Shown: positions 1-8,034, numbered from the stretch's first letter. The stretch: 42,494 nt of DNA from Saccharothrix carnea (GCF_003014735.1 NZ_PYAX01000030.1:1-42494); one strand, 5' to 3'. The notes: generated from the letters alone by a model not told the origin. A program made the numbers and translations.

Positions 1-95
1 GCTACACGCTCGACCAGGCCAGCTGCGTGCCGAGCGTCGTGAGCCGCACGGCGGGCGCCAACAAGGGCATGCCGGTGTCGAACGGCACCTGCTAG
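1..95 (+). CDS. 3' end of a secreted-type protein, possibly PL1 pectate lyase (partial)
   Basis: Only the last 30 codons are present. They are read in the frame starting at base 3 and end at the TAG at 93-95. The peptide begins YTLDQASCVPSVV and ends NGTC. The YTLD..S.V..V...AG pattern resembles the C-terminal strand of bacterial PL1 pectate lyases as I remember them. The two cysteines, one at the very C-terminus, suggest a disulfide in an exported protein. The family call rests on this short stretch and could be wrong. A perfect hairpin follows 16 bases after the stop, which supports a real gene end. Confidence 0.5.
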   Translation, partial: YTLDQASCVPSVVSRTAGANKGMPVSNGTC

Positions 96-110
96 TACCA
101 GGGCTTCGCA

Positions 111-146
111 CGGCGGCTACCGAGCCACACGGCCCGGTAGCCGCCG
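111..146 (+). terminator. Hairpin terminator behind the first gene
   Basis: A perfect 12-bp stem (111-122 with 135-146, arm CGGCGGCTACCG) encloses a 12-nt loop. It lies 16 nt after the stop of the partial gene. No T-tract follows, which is usual for actinomycete terminators. Confidence 0.7.
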
Positions 147-912
147 TCTCGACGTGAAGGCCCGAGCGCAGCACCGGCTGACGATCACCCGGTCCAGGAT
201 CCGTCACCAACGAGCGCGTCGAGTTCCACCAGTTGACGGTGCGCTGACAGCGCCGGTCGTCGGGGCGGAGTGGCACCCGCCCCGACGACCGGCCACCCAC
301 TACCGCACACGAAGTCGGACCGGGCACGTCCTCGGGCGTCGACCACCGCCGGATCGTCGGCGGTGCATCGCCCACTTCTCACACCACACAGCCCTTCAGG
401 AATCCCAATCCAGGTAGAGCGCAGCCCCGCCGCGGTGGCGGTCGGCGTCATCACCCGCCTGCCCGTCACGACCACGAAGTTCGTCCGCACCCTCGTCCCC
501 CTCATCCGCGCGTGTCGCGACGTGCGGGCTGAACTGCGCGAACGCGGTCATCAACGCGCGGACCGCGCCGAGTGACGATCTTGTCACGCAGGTGTGCGAG
601 ATCAGCGCGGCGTGCCCGTGGGCGGTGAAGGCACATCGGGAAGGCGGGACAGCCGATTGGACCACGCGTCCCCACCTCGACCCCGTGAGAAGCGTGCGCT
701 CCGCCAGGTCGCGCAGCTTGCCGACCGGTCGACCGGCATGGTGGACGTCTCGTCCGCGGAGGTCCGATCGGCGGTCGGTAATGAGACGGCGGTGGGTTGT
801 CGTATTACGGTGATGGGTGCGCCCACGTTGTTCCGCGCCGGCTCACATGGCCCCGTCATGTGCTCGTGCTGTTCTCCGGGTGTGGATCGGTGTCTCGGGA
901 CGGAGCGGGTGG
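147..912. other. Long intergenic stretch without a confident gene
   Basis: No reading frame here has both a ribosome-binding site and recognisable homology. Two stretches look partly coding by composition: 402-575 on the plus strand, and about 660-800 on the plus strand. Neither has a convincing start. The last 130 bases before the phosphatase gene are lower in GC and include GTCGTATTAC, so its promoter probably lies there. Confidence 0.5.
435..575 (+). pseudogene. Possible remnant or tiny ORF with coding-like codon bias
   Basis: A plus-strand frame running to the TGA at 573-575 has almost only G or C at third positions, as real genes here do. From a possible GTG at 435 it reads about 46 residues, hydrophobic at first (VITRLPVTTT) and then an amphipathic charged helix (RDVRAELRERG). 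There is no ribosome-binding site, and the upstream part of the frame loses the bias. It may be the tail of a decayed gene or chance. I recognise no family. Confidence 0.2.
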
Positions 913-2130
913 ATGACGGACGTACAGCGGTTGGCTCGGCGGCTACAGGTGTTGGAGGCGATCACCGACAGCGCGCTGCGCGAGCTGGACGTGGACAAGC
1001 TGTTCGAGGTGCTGCTGCACCAGGTGCGGGAGCTGTTCGCGGTCGACACCGCCACCGTGCTCCAGGTCGACTCCGGCGGCGGGCACCTGGTGGCCAGGGC
1101 GACCGCCGGCCTGGAGGAAGAAGTCCTCCAGGGGGTGCGGGTACCCGTGGGCTCCGGTTTCGCCGGCACGGTCGCCGATCGCCGCGAGCCGGTGCAGATC
1201 GACCACGTCGACCCCTCCACGGTGGTCAACCCCCTGCTGTGGGAACGCGGCCTGAGAGTGATGCTCGGCGTGCCGATGGTGGCCGAAGGCAGGCTGGTCG
1301 GCGTGCTGCACATCGGCAGCACGGTCGCGCGCCGGTTCACCGACGACGACGTCGACCTGCTCCAGCTCACCGCGGAACGGCTGGCCACGGCGGTGCAGCT
1401 GCACCGCTCGCGGTCCGAACTGGCCGCGGCGGCGTTGCTGCAGGACAGCCTCCTGCCCGGACGGCTGCCGACCACCTCCGACTGGGAGTTCGCGGCCCGC
1501 TACGTGCCCGGCGCGGAGAACGGGGTGGGCGGCGACTGGTACGACGGGTTCGAACTGCCCGACGACCGCCTCGGCGTGGTCATCGGCGACGTGGTCGGCA
1601 GCGGGCTACCGGCCGCCGTCGTCATGGGGCGGCTGCGCAGCGCCCTGCGCGCCTACGCCCTGGAGTTCCCCGACCCGGCGGTGGTCCTCGGCAAGCTCGA
1701 CCGCAAGGCCAGCCACTTCGAGGCCCACACCATGGCCACGGTCGCCTACGCCGTGATCGACACCGCCACCGCCCGCGTCGACCTGGCACTGGCCGGCCAC
1801 CTGCCACCGGTGCTGGCGGTCCCCGGCGAACCCACCCGCCTCGTCCACCCCCCGCTCGGACCACCCATCGGACACAACCTCGCCGTCACCGGCCGCCAGG
1901 GCACGACGCTGGACCTGCCACCCGACGCGCTGATGGTCTTCTACACCGATGGGCTGGTCGAACGGCGCGGCGTGGACCTCGACAGCCGCCTTGAGCAACT
2001 ACGCCGACAGGTGACGTCGACAGCCGCGGAAACCGTCTGCGCCGGGATCATGGCGAGCCTGGTCGGCCACGAACCCGCCACCGACGACATCGCCCTGCTC
2101 GTGACCCGCCACCGCCCTCGACCCGCCTGA
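913..2130 (+). CDS. GAF-domain PP2C/SpoIIE-type serine phosphatase (RsbU-like)
   Basis: This 405-residue cytosolic protein has an N-terminal GAF sensor domain (about residues 15-165) and a C-terminal PP2C/SpoIIE phosphatase domain (about 185-400). Metal-binding acidic residues are visible at D208 and D211 in GGDWYD, D226 in IGDVVGSG, and near the end in TDDIALLV. Such proteins dephosphorylate anti-anti-sigma (STAS) proteins in partner-switching control of sigma factors, with the GAF domain sensing a ligand or redox signal. I chose the ATG at 913, behind GGAGCGGG, over an in-frame ATG at 817 because the extra residues look non-coding. The RsbW-like gene next door converges on it with a 54-bp gap, so the two probably belong to one signalling module. 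No STAS gene is in the window. Confidence 0.92.
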   Translation: MTDVQRLARRLQVLEAITDSALRELDVDKLFEVLLHQVRELFAVDTATVLQVDSGGGHLVARATAGLEEEVLQGVRVPVGSGFAGTVADRREPVQIDHVDPSTVVNPLLWERGLRVMLGVPMVAEGRLVGVLHIGSTVARRFTDDDVDLLQLTAERLATAVQLHRSRSELAAAALLQDSLLPGRLPTTSDWEFAARYVPGAENGVGGDWYDGFELPDDRLGVVIGDVVGSGLPAAVVMGRLRSALRAYALEFPDPAVVLGKLDRKASHFEAHTMATVAYAVIDTATARVDLALAGHLPPVLAVPGEPTRLVHPPLGPPIGHNLAVTGRQGTTLDLPPDALMVFYTDGLVERRGVDLDSRLEQLRRQVTSTAAETVCAGIMASLVGHEPATDDIALLVTRHRPRPA

Positions 2131-2184
2131 CCGGTCCAGGCGGTCGCACGGTCCCAAGGACGCACCGCTTCGAACAACGAGGTG

Positions 2185-2601
2185 TCAGCGGCCGGTGGGG
2201 CCGCAGGTGGAGCTGTCGCAGGCGAGCACCGCCCAGACCGTCTTGCCGCCCTCGGCACGCCGGCGCACACCCCAGTCCTCGGAGTACACGGCGACCATCG
2301 CCACGCCCCGTCCCCTGGTGTCGGCGATGCTCGACCGCCCCAGCACCGGCGGGAGGTCGGAGGTGTCGTCCACCTCGACGTGGACCCGGCACGGGTCGGG
2401 ACGGTGGAACACCCGGACGTGCGCCGGACCGGGAGCGTGGTCGACGACGTTGCTGACCAGTTCCGTGGTGACGAGCAGGACGTCGGACAGGTGATCCTCG
2501 TCCAGCCCGGGCAGCACGCGGGCGGCCCAGCGGCGCACGTCGGCCATGGTCGGGGCGTCGGGGCGGGCGGTGTCGAAGCGCAGCGGTTCGGGATCGGGCA
2601 C
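2185..2601 (-). CDS. RsbW-like ATP-binding protein (HATPase_c_2, anti-sigma/regulatory)
   Basis: This 138-residue protein is a single GHKL ATPase domain of the kind common in actinomycetes as stand-alone anti-sigma factors or serine kinases. The N-box is seen in TELVSNVVDHA and the glycine-rich ATP lid in DTRGRGVAMV. The start is the GTG at 2601, six bases behind a good AGGAGGG; in-frame codons up to 2715 lack such a site. The C-terminus carries a CDSSTC motif, which may be structural. It would bind, and perhaps phosphorylate, a STAS partner, the step opposed by the neighbouring SpoIIE phosphatase. The target is unknown. Confidence 0.88.
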   Translation of the reverse strand: MPDPEPLRFDTARPDAPTMADVRRWAARVLPGLDEDHLSDVLLVTTELVSNVVDHAPGPAHVRVFHRPDPCRVHVEVDDTSDLPPVLGRSSIADTRGRGVAMVAVYSEDWGVRRRAEGGKTVWAVLACDSSTCGPTGR

Positions 2602-2760
2602 GGTGAAGCCCTCCTGTCCCGGATCGGTGCGTCCCCGGCAGGATACGACGGTCCGGATGGTGCCGTATCGCACCACCCCGCGATCATCCGCCCGGATCCC
2701 GGGGTCGGCCCGCACCGTGCCGGGTGTGGTCGCGCGCGGTCCGCACCCGGCAGGTCCGGC
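2602..2760. other. Gap between the RsbW-like and EF-hand genes
   Basis: These 159 bases lie between two minus-strand genes and hold the leader of the RsbW-like gene, with AGGAGGG just before its GTG. I see no separate gene or strong hairpin. Confidence 0.4.
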
Positions 2761-3318
2761 TCAGACCGCGATCGGTCCGAAGATCCAGTTCCCCTTGGCG
2801 TCCTCCTCGGCGCTGCGGAAGAACTGCTCGTTGGCGGCGTGCAGTTCGGCGCGGTCGAGTGAGCCGTTGCCGTCCAGGTCGAGCTTGTCGAACGCGGCGT
2901 TGCCCGCCTCCTCGGACAGGCGGAAGGCGCTGGCCGCCATGCGCACGTACTCGGTCCTGGTGATCCGGCCGTCGCCGTCGACGTCCATCAGGTCGTAGAA
3001 GGCGTCGGCGACCGGTGCGATGTGCGTGCGGTAGCCCTCCTCGGATGTGGTCACGAACCGGTCCATGCCCGAGGAGTACTCGTCGACGTCGACGCGGTCG
3101 TCCCCGTCCGCGTCCATCGGGCGCGTGACCGCCTGCCACAACGCGTTGTAGCGGTCCCGGACGAGCTCGCTCTCGGGCGAGCCCGGCGCGTACCCGAACG
3201 CGGTGACGAGCCGGTCGGCCGAAGCCGTGTAATCCATTTTGTCGATGGTGCCGTCGTCATCCACGTCCAGCAAGGCGAAGAGGTGTGCGAGTTTTCGCTT
3301 CAGCAGTTCATTGAGCAT
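2761..3318 (-). CDS. Four-EF-hand calcium-binding protein (calerythrin-like)
   Basis: This 185-residue cytosolic protein contains four EF-hand loops at residues 18-29, 69-80, 112-123 and 147-158. Size and spacing match bacterial calerythrins and sarcoplasmic calcium-binding proteins, which buffer or sense Ca2+. Loops 3 (DVDGDGRITRTE) and 4 (DLDGNGSLDRAE) are canonical. Loop 1 has Asp instead of Glu at position 12, and loop 2 has Asp instead of Gly at position 6, so these two may bind weakly or prefer Mg2+. There is no signal peptide. The ATG at 3318 follows a GAGAAAGGG-like site. It is divergent from the acyl-ligase operon with only 84 bases between the starts, so a shared control region is possible. 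Confidence 0.93.
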   Translation of the reverse strand: MLNELLKRKLAHLFALLDVDDDGTIDKMDYTASADRLVTAFGYAPGSPESELVRDRYNALWQAVTRPMDADGDDRVDVDEYSSGMDRFVTTSEEGYRTHIAPVADAFYDLMDVDGDGRITRTEYVRMAASAFRLSEEAGNAAFDKLDLDGNGSLDRAELHAANEQFFRSAEEDAKGNWIFGPIAV

Positions 3319-3402
3319 GAGCTGTGACCCTTTCTCCGAGGTGCATTACCCTGGCAGGCGTGAACGCTACTGTCCACCATGCGACCGCGCGAAGGTTGCC
3401 GC
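3319..3402. promoter_or_regulatory. Divergent control region, EF-hand gene and SDR-FAAL-ACP operon
   Basis: These 84 bases separate two divergent starts and must hold the leaders of both. AAGG before 3403 and GAGAAAGGG (minus strand) before 3318 are the likely ribosome-binding sites. I cannot place -35/-10 boxes with confidence. Confidence 0.5.
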
Positions 3403-4461
3403 ATGGCTAATCATGTGGTAGATGGGGCCAATGGGTTTGTGGCTTCCCATCTCATCGGCGCGCTCGTGGCGCGCGGCGACTCGGTGTTCGCTTTGGCGCG
3501 CGCCAGTGAGGAAGTCGTCAGGAGGAAGCTCTCCGACGCCCTGGCCACGCTGCACCTGAACCCCGCCCTGGCGAAGGAAGTGCAGTACAGGGCGTTCTCG
3601 CTGGTAGATCCCGAGCTGGGACCGTCGGTGTCCGACGTGTTCGCCGAACCTTGCACCTACTGGCACAGCGCCGCCCTCATCACGTTCTTCCCGCGCCGCG
3701 AAACCGAGTTGCACGCCGTCAACGTGGTCGGCTCGGCCAACACCGTCGCCGCGTTCACCAGGCACGCGAAACCCGGTTCCCGGTACGTCCACGTCAGCAC
3801 GGCCTACCAAAACGGGACCACTCACAGTAGAACGTTGGAGCAATGGCCCGCATTCGGCCACCCGTCCGAGTTCAGGAACGACTACGAGCACTCCAAAAGA
3901 TTGGCTGAATTCGAACTCTCACGGACCGGACTAGCACGGAAGGGTGACGTGCTGGTCGCCCGGTTGGGCGTTATGGTCGGCCACTCCGGAACCGGTCGGG
4001 CGTTGTCCGACCTCGGAATCTACGACTTCCTCAGGGTCATCGCGCTGTTCGCGAGGCGCACCCCCGGCGAGCGCGTCCGCTTCGTGTGCCACCCGAGAGC
4101 GGCCCTGCACCTGACACCCGTGGACGGCACCGTGGACCGGATGCTGGCGCTGGCGAGCGGCCCGCTCGACCGGCCGGTGCGCCACCTCGTGCCCTCGGCC
4201 GCGGTGCCGGTGGCCGACCTGTTCGCCGCGATCTCCGCCCACCTGCCCGTCGAACTGGTCCCCGTGACCGCCGCGGACGTCGAAGCCGAGCCCTTCAGCA
4301 GGTTCGAGGCGATCGTCAACATGCGGTGCAAGTTCACCTCCCCCTACCTGCGCCACGAGTACGAGTTCGAGTCCCACGAGGACGCCCAGCCGCCGCCCGT
4401 CACACCTCGGATCCTCGACCTGCTCATCTCCTGGTACGTCCGCGAAGGGCTCCCCGAATGA
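3403..4461 (+). CDS. Extended SDR / thioester-reductase-like NAD(P)-dependent protein
   Basis: This 352-residue protein has an N-terminal Rossmann fold and an SDR catalytic set: S132 in HVSTAYQ, Y161 and K165 in YEHSK. Layout and motifs resemble the NAD_binding_4 ('male sterility') and thioester-reductase branch, which reduces carrier-bound acyl thioesters to aldehydes or alcohols. The nucleotide motif is unusual: DGANGFVAS replaces the standard TGxxGxxG, with Ala at the third Gly. I start it at the ATG at 3403, behind GAAGG, because the residues before it are charged and precede the first strand. The first 20 codons are AT-rich for this genome. Its stop overlaps the next start as ATGA, so it is translationally coupled to the FAAL gene. 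An epimerase role is the main alternative. Confidence 0.85.
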   Translation: MANHVVDGANGFVASHLIGALVARGDSVFALARASEEVVRRKLSDALATLHLNPALAKEVQYRAFSLVDPELGPSVSDVFAEPCTYWHSAALITFFPRRETELHAVNVVGSANTVAAFTRHAKPGSRYVHVSTAYQNGTTHSRTLEQWPAFGHPSEFRNDYEHSKRLAEFELSRTGLARKGDVLVARLGVMVGHSGTGRALSDLGIYDFLRVIALFARRTPGERVRFVCHPRAALHLTPVDGTVDRMLALASGPLDRPVRHLVPSAAVPVADLFAAISAHLPVELVPVTAADVEAEPFSRFEAIVNMRCKFTSPYLRHEYEFESHEDAQPPPVTPRILDLLISWYVREGLPE

Positions 4462-6137
4462 CGGACTTCGTCAGCCGCTTCCGCGCCCGTCCGCGCTCCG
4501 ACCGGAAGGTCACCTACCTGTCCGACGGGCGTCCTGCGGCTGAACTGACCCACCTCGAACTCGACCGGAGGGCCAGGGCCGTGGCGTCCTGGCTGACCGG
4601 AGCCGGGATGGCCGGCAGGCCGGTGCTGCTGCTCTACCCCGCGGGGTTGGACTTCCTCGTCGCGTTCCTCGGCTGCCTGTACGCGCGTGCGGTGGCGGTG
4701 CCCGCGCCCCTGCCCCTGTCGAGCTCCTCGCGAGTGGACCGGGTGGACCGCCTGGCCGAGGACTCGGGTGCGCGGATGGTGCTCACCGACGAGGCGCACG
4801 TGGCCGTGCTGGGCGACCTGTCGGCGCGGACCTTCGACGAGACCGCCGCCGCCGGCTCCGGTGAGCCACCGGGGGTCGACGCCGACGCCGTCGCCTACCT
4901 CCAGTACACCTCCGGGTCGACCAGTCGGCCGCGCGGCGTCGAGGTCACCCACGGCAGCCTGACGCACAACCTGGAGCTGTTCGGGAAGATCAGCGGCGAC
5001 GTCCCCGTCCGGCGCATCGGCGGCTGGCTGCCGCACCACCACGACATGGGACTCGTCGGGCTCCAGTTGCAGGCCCTGCACGCGGAAGCCGACCTGGTCC
5101 TGCTCTCCCCGGAGGCGGTGGTCGCCCGTCCGATCCGCTGGCTGCGCGCGATCAGCGACCACCGGGTGGACTGGACCGTGGCCCCCGACTTCGGCTACGC
5201 GTGGGCGACCCGCCGGATCGGCGACGAGGACCTCGACGGGCTCGACCTGTCCTGCCTGACGATGGCGGTCAGCGGAGCCGAGCCGATCCGGATCGCCACG
5301 CTGGACGCGTTCGCCGACAGGTTCGCGTCGGTCGGGTTCCGGCGCACCGCGCTGAACCCGGGATACGGGCTCGCCGAGTCCACTCTGGTGGTCACCTGCA
5401 CCTCACGTGGTCTCGGACTGACTGTCCGCACGTTCACCGCGGCGTCGTTGGCGGCGGGCGAGGTCGTGCCCACGTCGGACACCGGTGGGGTGCCGCTGGT
5501 CGGGTGCGGCGAGCCGGGCGACATGCGGGTGCGCGTGGTCGACCCGGCCACGGGCGTCGAGGTGGACGACGGCACGATCGGCGAGATCAGGGTGGCCGGG
5601 CCCAGTCTGGCCGCGGGCTACCACGGCGACCCGGCCGCGACGCGCGCCACGTTCGTCACCGGCCCGGACGGCCGGTGGCTGCGGACCGGCGACCTGGGCT
5701 TCCTCTTCGAAAGGCAGCTCTACGTCACCGGACGGCTCAAGGAACTCATCATCGTCCGCGGCCGGAACCTGTACCCGCAGGACATCGAACTCTCCGCGCG
5801 GGAGGCGCACCCGGACGCGGGCCGCGGCGCCGCCTTCGGCGTGCGGGATGCCGAGTCCGGCGAGCACGTCGTGCTGGTGCAGGAGATGCGCCGCGCCTCG
5901 CAAGCCGATCCGGGCGGATTCACGGCTGCCGTGCTCGACGCCGTGACCGATCAGTTCGGCGTGCCCGTGAGCATCGTGGTCGTCCGGTCGAACACCATTC
6001 GCCACACCACGAGCGGCAAGGTGCGCCGAGGGCACATGCGCGAGCTGTTCCTCGACGACGGGCTGCAAGCACTGCACAGCGTGCTGTCACCCGCGGTCGC
6101 CGCCCTGGTCGCCACCTCGGCGGGAACCCGTGTCTGA
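4458..6137 (+). CDS. Fatty acyl-AMP ligase (FAAL, FadD32-like)
   Basis: This 559-residue member of the adenylate-forming superfamily has the ATP-binding P-loop YTSGSTSRPRG at residues 150-160, NPGYGLAES, RTGDLGF and the C-terminal catalytic lysine K521 in TTSGKVRR. The FAAL-type signature LQYTSGST and the motif HHHDMGL favour a fatty acyl-AMP ligase over an acyl-CoA synthetase. FAALs activate a fatty acid with ATP and transfer it to the phosphopantetheine arm of an acyl carrier protein. It overlaps the SDR gene upstream by 4 bases and the ACP gene downstream by 8 bases, so ligase, carrier and reductase are made together. The acyl chain cannot be read from sequence. Confidence 0.93.
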   Translation: MTDFVSRFRARPRSDRKVTYLSDGRPAAELTHLELDRRARAVASWLTGAGMAGRPVLLLYPAGLDFLVAFLGCLYARAVAVPAPLPLSSSSRVDRVDRLAEDSGARMVLTDEAHVAVLGDLSARTFDETAAAGSGEPPGVDADAVAYLQYTSGSTSRPRGVEVTHGSLTHNLELFGKISGDVPVRRIGGWLPHHHDMGLVGLQLQALHAEADLVLLSPEAVVARPIRWLRAISDHRVDWTVAPDFGYAWATRRIGDEDLDGLDLSCLTMAVSGAEPIRIATLDAFADRFASVGFRRTALNPGYGLAESTLVVTCTSRGLGLTVRTFTAASLAAGEVVPTSDTGGVPLVGCGEPGDMRVRVVDPATGVEVDDGTIGEIRVAGPSLAAGYHGDPAATRATFVTGPDGRWLRTGDLGFLFERQLYVTGRLKELIIVRGRNLYPQDIELSAREAHPDAGRGAAFGVRDAESGEHVVLVQEMRRASQADPGGFTAAVLDAVTDQFGVPVSIVVVRSNTIRHTTSGKVRRGHMRELFLDDGLQALHSVLSPAVAALVATSAGTRV

Positions 6138-6375
6138 CGAGTCGTTGAGAGCCTGGCTCGTCGCCACCGTGGCCGGCTACCTCGAGCTGCGGACGTCGCA
6201 GGTCGGCACCGGGGTGACGCTGCGTTCACTCGGCCTCGACTCCGTGCACGCCATGGCGTTGTGCGTCGACATCGAAGATCGCTGGGGAGTCCTCGTGGAA
6301 CCCACGCTCGCCTGGGACTTCCCCACCATCGACGCCATCGTGACGCACCTCGCCCCGCAGATCGACCGGCCGTGA
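6130..6375 (+). CDS. Acyl carrier protein
   Basis: This 81-residue four-helix carrier has the phosphopantetheine attachment serine S38 in LGLDSVHA. It starts at a GTG (6130) that overlaps the FAAL gene by 8 bases, and there is no better start. A dedicated ACP coupled to a FAAL is the standard acceptor for the acyl-adenylate. It is not fused to a PKS or NRPS, and none is in the window, so it must act in trans. It is the last gene of the operon; the hydrolase downstream has its own promoter. Confidence 0.93.
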   Translation: MSDESLRAWLVATVAGYLELRTSQVGTGVTLRSLGLDSVHAMALCVDIEDRWGVLVEPTLAWDFPTIDAIVTHLAPQIDRP

Positions 6376-6579
6376 GCCGGGCAGCCGGAGATCGCCACTC
6401 ACCACGACAACCCGGGCCCGGCCGACGCAGTGGCACCCCCGTGCCGAAGACGTCGCGGTCGTGCGGGAACTGCGTCGGCTTCGCACCCTGGTCGCCCCAG
6501 CGGTTCACCTGACGAAGCTGGTGGAAGACGGCGATCTCCGCCGGAGTCGGCGCGGCGGTCGCACCCATGCCGGGTCGGG
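6376..6579. other. Gap with a possible minus-strand gene remnant
   Basis: A minus-strand frame from an ATG at 6568 reads about 50 protein-like residues (TPAEIAVFHQLRQVNRWGDQ, then FPHDRDVFGTGVP) down to roughly 6405. Beyond that it runs into the ACP gene and loses sense. It has no clear ribosome-binding site. It may be the 5' remnant of a lost gene. I recognise no family. Confidence 0.25.
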
Positions 6580-6608
6580 TTGACGGCTGCGGCTAATGCT
6601 ATTAGCCT
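6580..6608 (+). promoter_or_regulatory. Promoter of the hydrolase-TetR operon
   Basis: TTGACG at 6580-6585 is followed after exactly 17 bases by TAGCCT at 6603-6608, a good vegetative-sigma promoter. The spacer is lower in GC than the surroundings and contains the palindromic operator. Confidence 0.65.
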
Positions 6609-6627
6609 CTGAGCTACAGACATTAGC
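6591..6627. promoter_or_regulatory. Predicted TetR operator with repeated half-sites
   Basis: GGCTAATGCTATTAGCC (6591-6607) has perfect 7-bp arms around a 3-bp centre and covers the promoter spacer and -10 box. A further CATTAGC at 6621-6627 repeats the half-site and pairs with GCTAATG at 6592-6598. Bound regulator here would block RNA polymerase. The TetR gene at the end of the operon is the natural candidate, giving autorepression. Confidence 0.65.
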
Positions 6628-6641
6628 TACTAGGGGTGGAC

Positions 6642-7478
6642 ATGACGCAGTTCCTGGAGCTCGACGGCGGCCGGCTCGCCTACGACGTGATCGGCGAGGG
6701 GCCGCTGATCGTGCTGGCGCACGGCATGGGCGACAACCGGGCCGCCTACCGCGAGCTGGCCGTCCGACTGGCCGACGCCGGGTACCGGGTCGCGAGCGTG
6801 GACCAGCGGGGCCACGGCGAGTCCAGCACCGGCTGGGCCTCCTACAGCCGCACCGACTCGGCGGCCGACCTGCTCGCCGTGGTCCGGCACCTGGGCGGTC
6901 CGGCCGTGCTCGTGGGCCACTCGTTCACCGGCGGCTCCGTCACCATCGCGGCCGCGCAGGAGCCCGAGGCGGTCAGCGCCATCGTGCAGATCAGCCCGTT
7001 CACCCGGGCGCAGAAGGTCGACTTCGGCGGCCTGCTCGCCAATCCCCGCTACCGCAAGGGGATGGCGCTGCTCATGGGCGCGGGGCTGTTCCGCAGCGTC
7101 GGGCTGTGGAAGCGCTACCTCGACCACGCCTACCCCGGCGCCAAGCCGGCGGGCTTCGTCGAGCACGTCGCCGCGCTCGACGCGGACCTCCGCAGGCCCG
7201 GCCGGATGGCGGTGGTGGGCAGCATGGGCATGTCCCCGCCCACCGACGCGGGCGCCCGGCTCGGCGACATCCGCTGCCCCGCGCTGGTCGTCGAGGGCTC
7301 GCTGGACCCCGACTGGACCGATGCCCGGGCCGAGGGCGAGGGCATCGTGGCGGCCATGCCGCCGGGGTTGGGCCGGGTCGAGGTGGTCGAGGGGGCGGGC
7401 CACTACCCGCACGCGCAGTTCCCGGACGAGGTCGCCGCGGCGGTCCTGGCCTTCCTCGGGGCGGGCACCCGTGGCTAG
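6642..7478 (+). CDS. Alpha/beta hydrolase
   Basis: This 278-residue alpha/beta hydrolase has nucleophile S94 in GHSFTGG, acid D222 in GSLDPD and histidine H254 in GAGHYPH, which completes the triad. The oxyanion region is LAHGMGDN near residue 25. Similar enzymes hydrolyse esters, lactones or carbon-carbon bonds of small molecules; the substrate is unknown. There is no signal peptide, so it acts in the cytosol. The ATG at 6642 lies five bases behind AGGGG; a GTG at 6636 in the same frame overlaps that site and is less likely. It shares an operon and an 8-bp overlap with a TetR regulator, which suggests it removes or modifies a compound that the regulator senses. Confidence 0.88.
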   Translation: MTQFLELDGGRLAYDVIGEGPLIVLAHGMGDNRAAYRELAVRLADAGYRVASVDQRGHGESSTGWASYSRTDSAADLLAVVRHLGGPAVLVGHSFTGGSVTIAAAQEPEAVSAIVQISPFTRAQKVDFGGLLANPRYRKGMALLMGAGLFRSVGLWKRYLDHAYPGAKPAGFVEHVAALDADLRRPGRMAVVGSMGMSPPTDAGARLGDIRCPALVVEGSLDPDWTDARAEGEGIVAAMPPGLGRVEVVEGAGHYPHAQFPDEVAAAVLAFLGAGTRG

Positions 7479-8034
7479 GGCGGCGCTGTCCGCGGGCGCG
7501 GTGGTCGACGTCGCGCTGCGCCTGGTCGACGAAGAGGGCGCTGCCGCGCTGACCTTGGCGGCGGTGGCCTCCCGCGCGGGCGTGGCCACGCCGTCGCTCT
7601 ACAAGCACGTCCGCAACCTGGCCGAGCTGCGCGCGCTCATGTCGGTGCAGATCATGGACGACCTGGCCGAGCGGATCGGCGCGGCGGTGCTCGGCCGATC
7701 CGCCGACGAGGCGATCCGCGCGCTCATGACGACCTGGCGCGAGTACGTGGTGGAGCACCCGCACCGCTACTCCGCGCTCGTCCAGGCACCCGAACCGATG
7801 GTGGCGCGGGCCGGGCAGCGGCTGGTCGACATCATGCTGGCCGCCCTGCGCGCGTACGGCATGGACGACACCGAGGCCATCCACGCGACCCGCTGCCTGC
7901 GCGCGGCCATGCACGGCTTCGCCGTGCTGCAAGCGGAGAACGCGTTCCAACGACCCGAAAAGCTGGACGAGACCTACGACCTGCTGATCCACATGGTGGT
8001 CACCGGCCTCCGGACACCCCTCCGCCGCACGTGA
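7471..8034 (+). CDS. TetR/AcrR-family regulator with WHG-type C-terminal domain
   Basis: This 187-residue repressor has an N-terminal helix-turn-helix at about residues 28-47 (TLAAVASRAGVATPSLYKHV). Its ligand-binding half includes AAMHGFAVLQ, typical of the TetR_C WHG group. The start is the GTG at 7471, which overlaps the hydrolase stop by 8 bases; earlier codons in the frame are hydrolase shadow. It probably binds the GGCTAAT/ATTAGCC palindrome at 6591-6607 and represses its own operon until an inducer, perhaps the hydrolase substrate, appears. It converges on the ABC transporter operon with 37 bases between. Confidence 0.9.
   Translation: MARAALSAGAVVDVALRLVDEEGAAALTLAAVASRAGVATPSLYKHVRNLAELRALMSVQIMDDLAERIGAAVLGRSADEAIRALMTTWREYVVEHPHRYSALVQAPEPMVARAGQRLVDIMLAALRAYGMDDTEAIHATRCLRAAMHGFAVLQAENAFQRPEKLDETYDLLIHMVVTGLRTPLRRT

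Noticed and set aside
594..1994. Long plus-strand frame overlapping the phosphatase gene
   Set aside because: It is rich in Arg, Gly and Pro and is an out-of-frame shadow of the GAF-SpoIIE gene.
2131..2184. Terminator between the phosphatase and RsbW-like genes
   Set aside because: Only short, imperfect repeats around GGTC are present; no stem of useful length was found.
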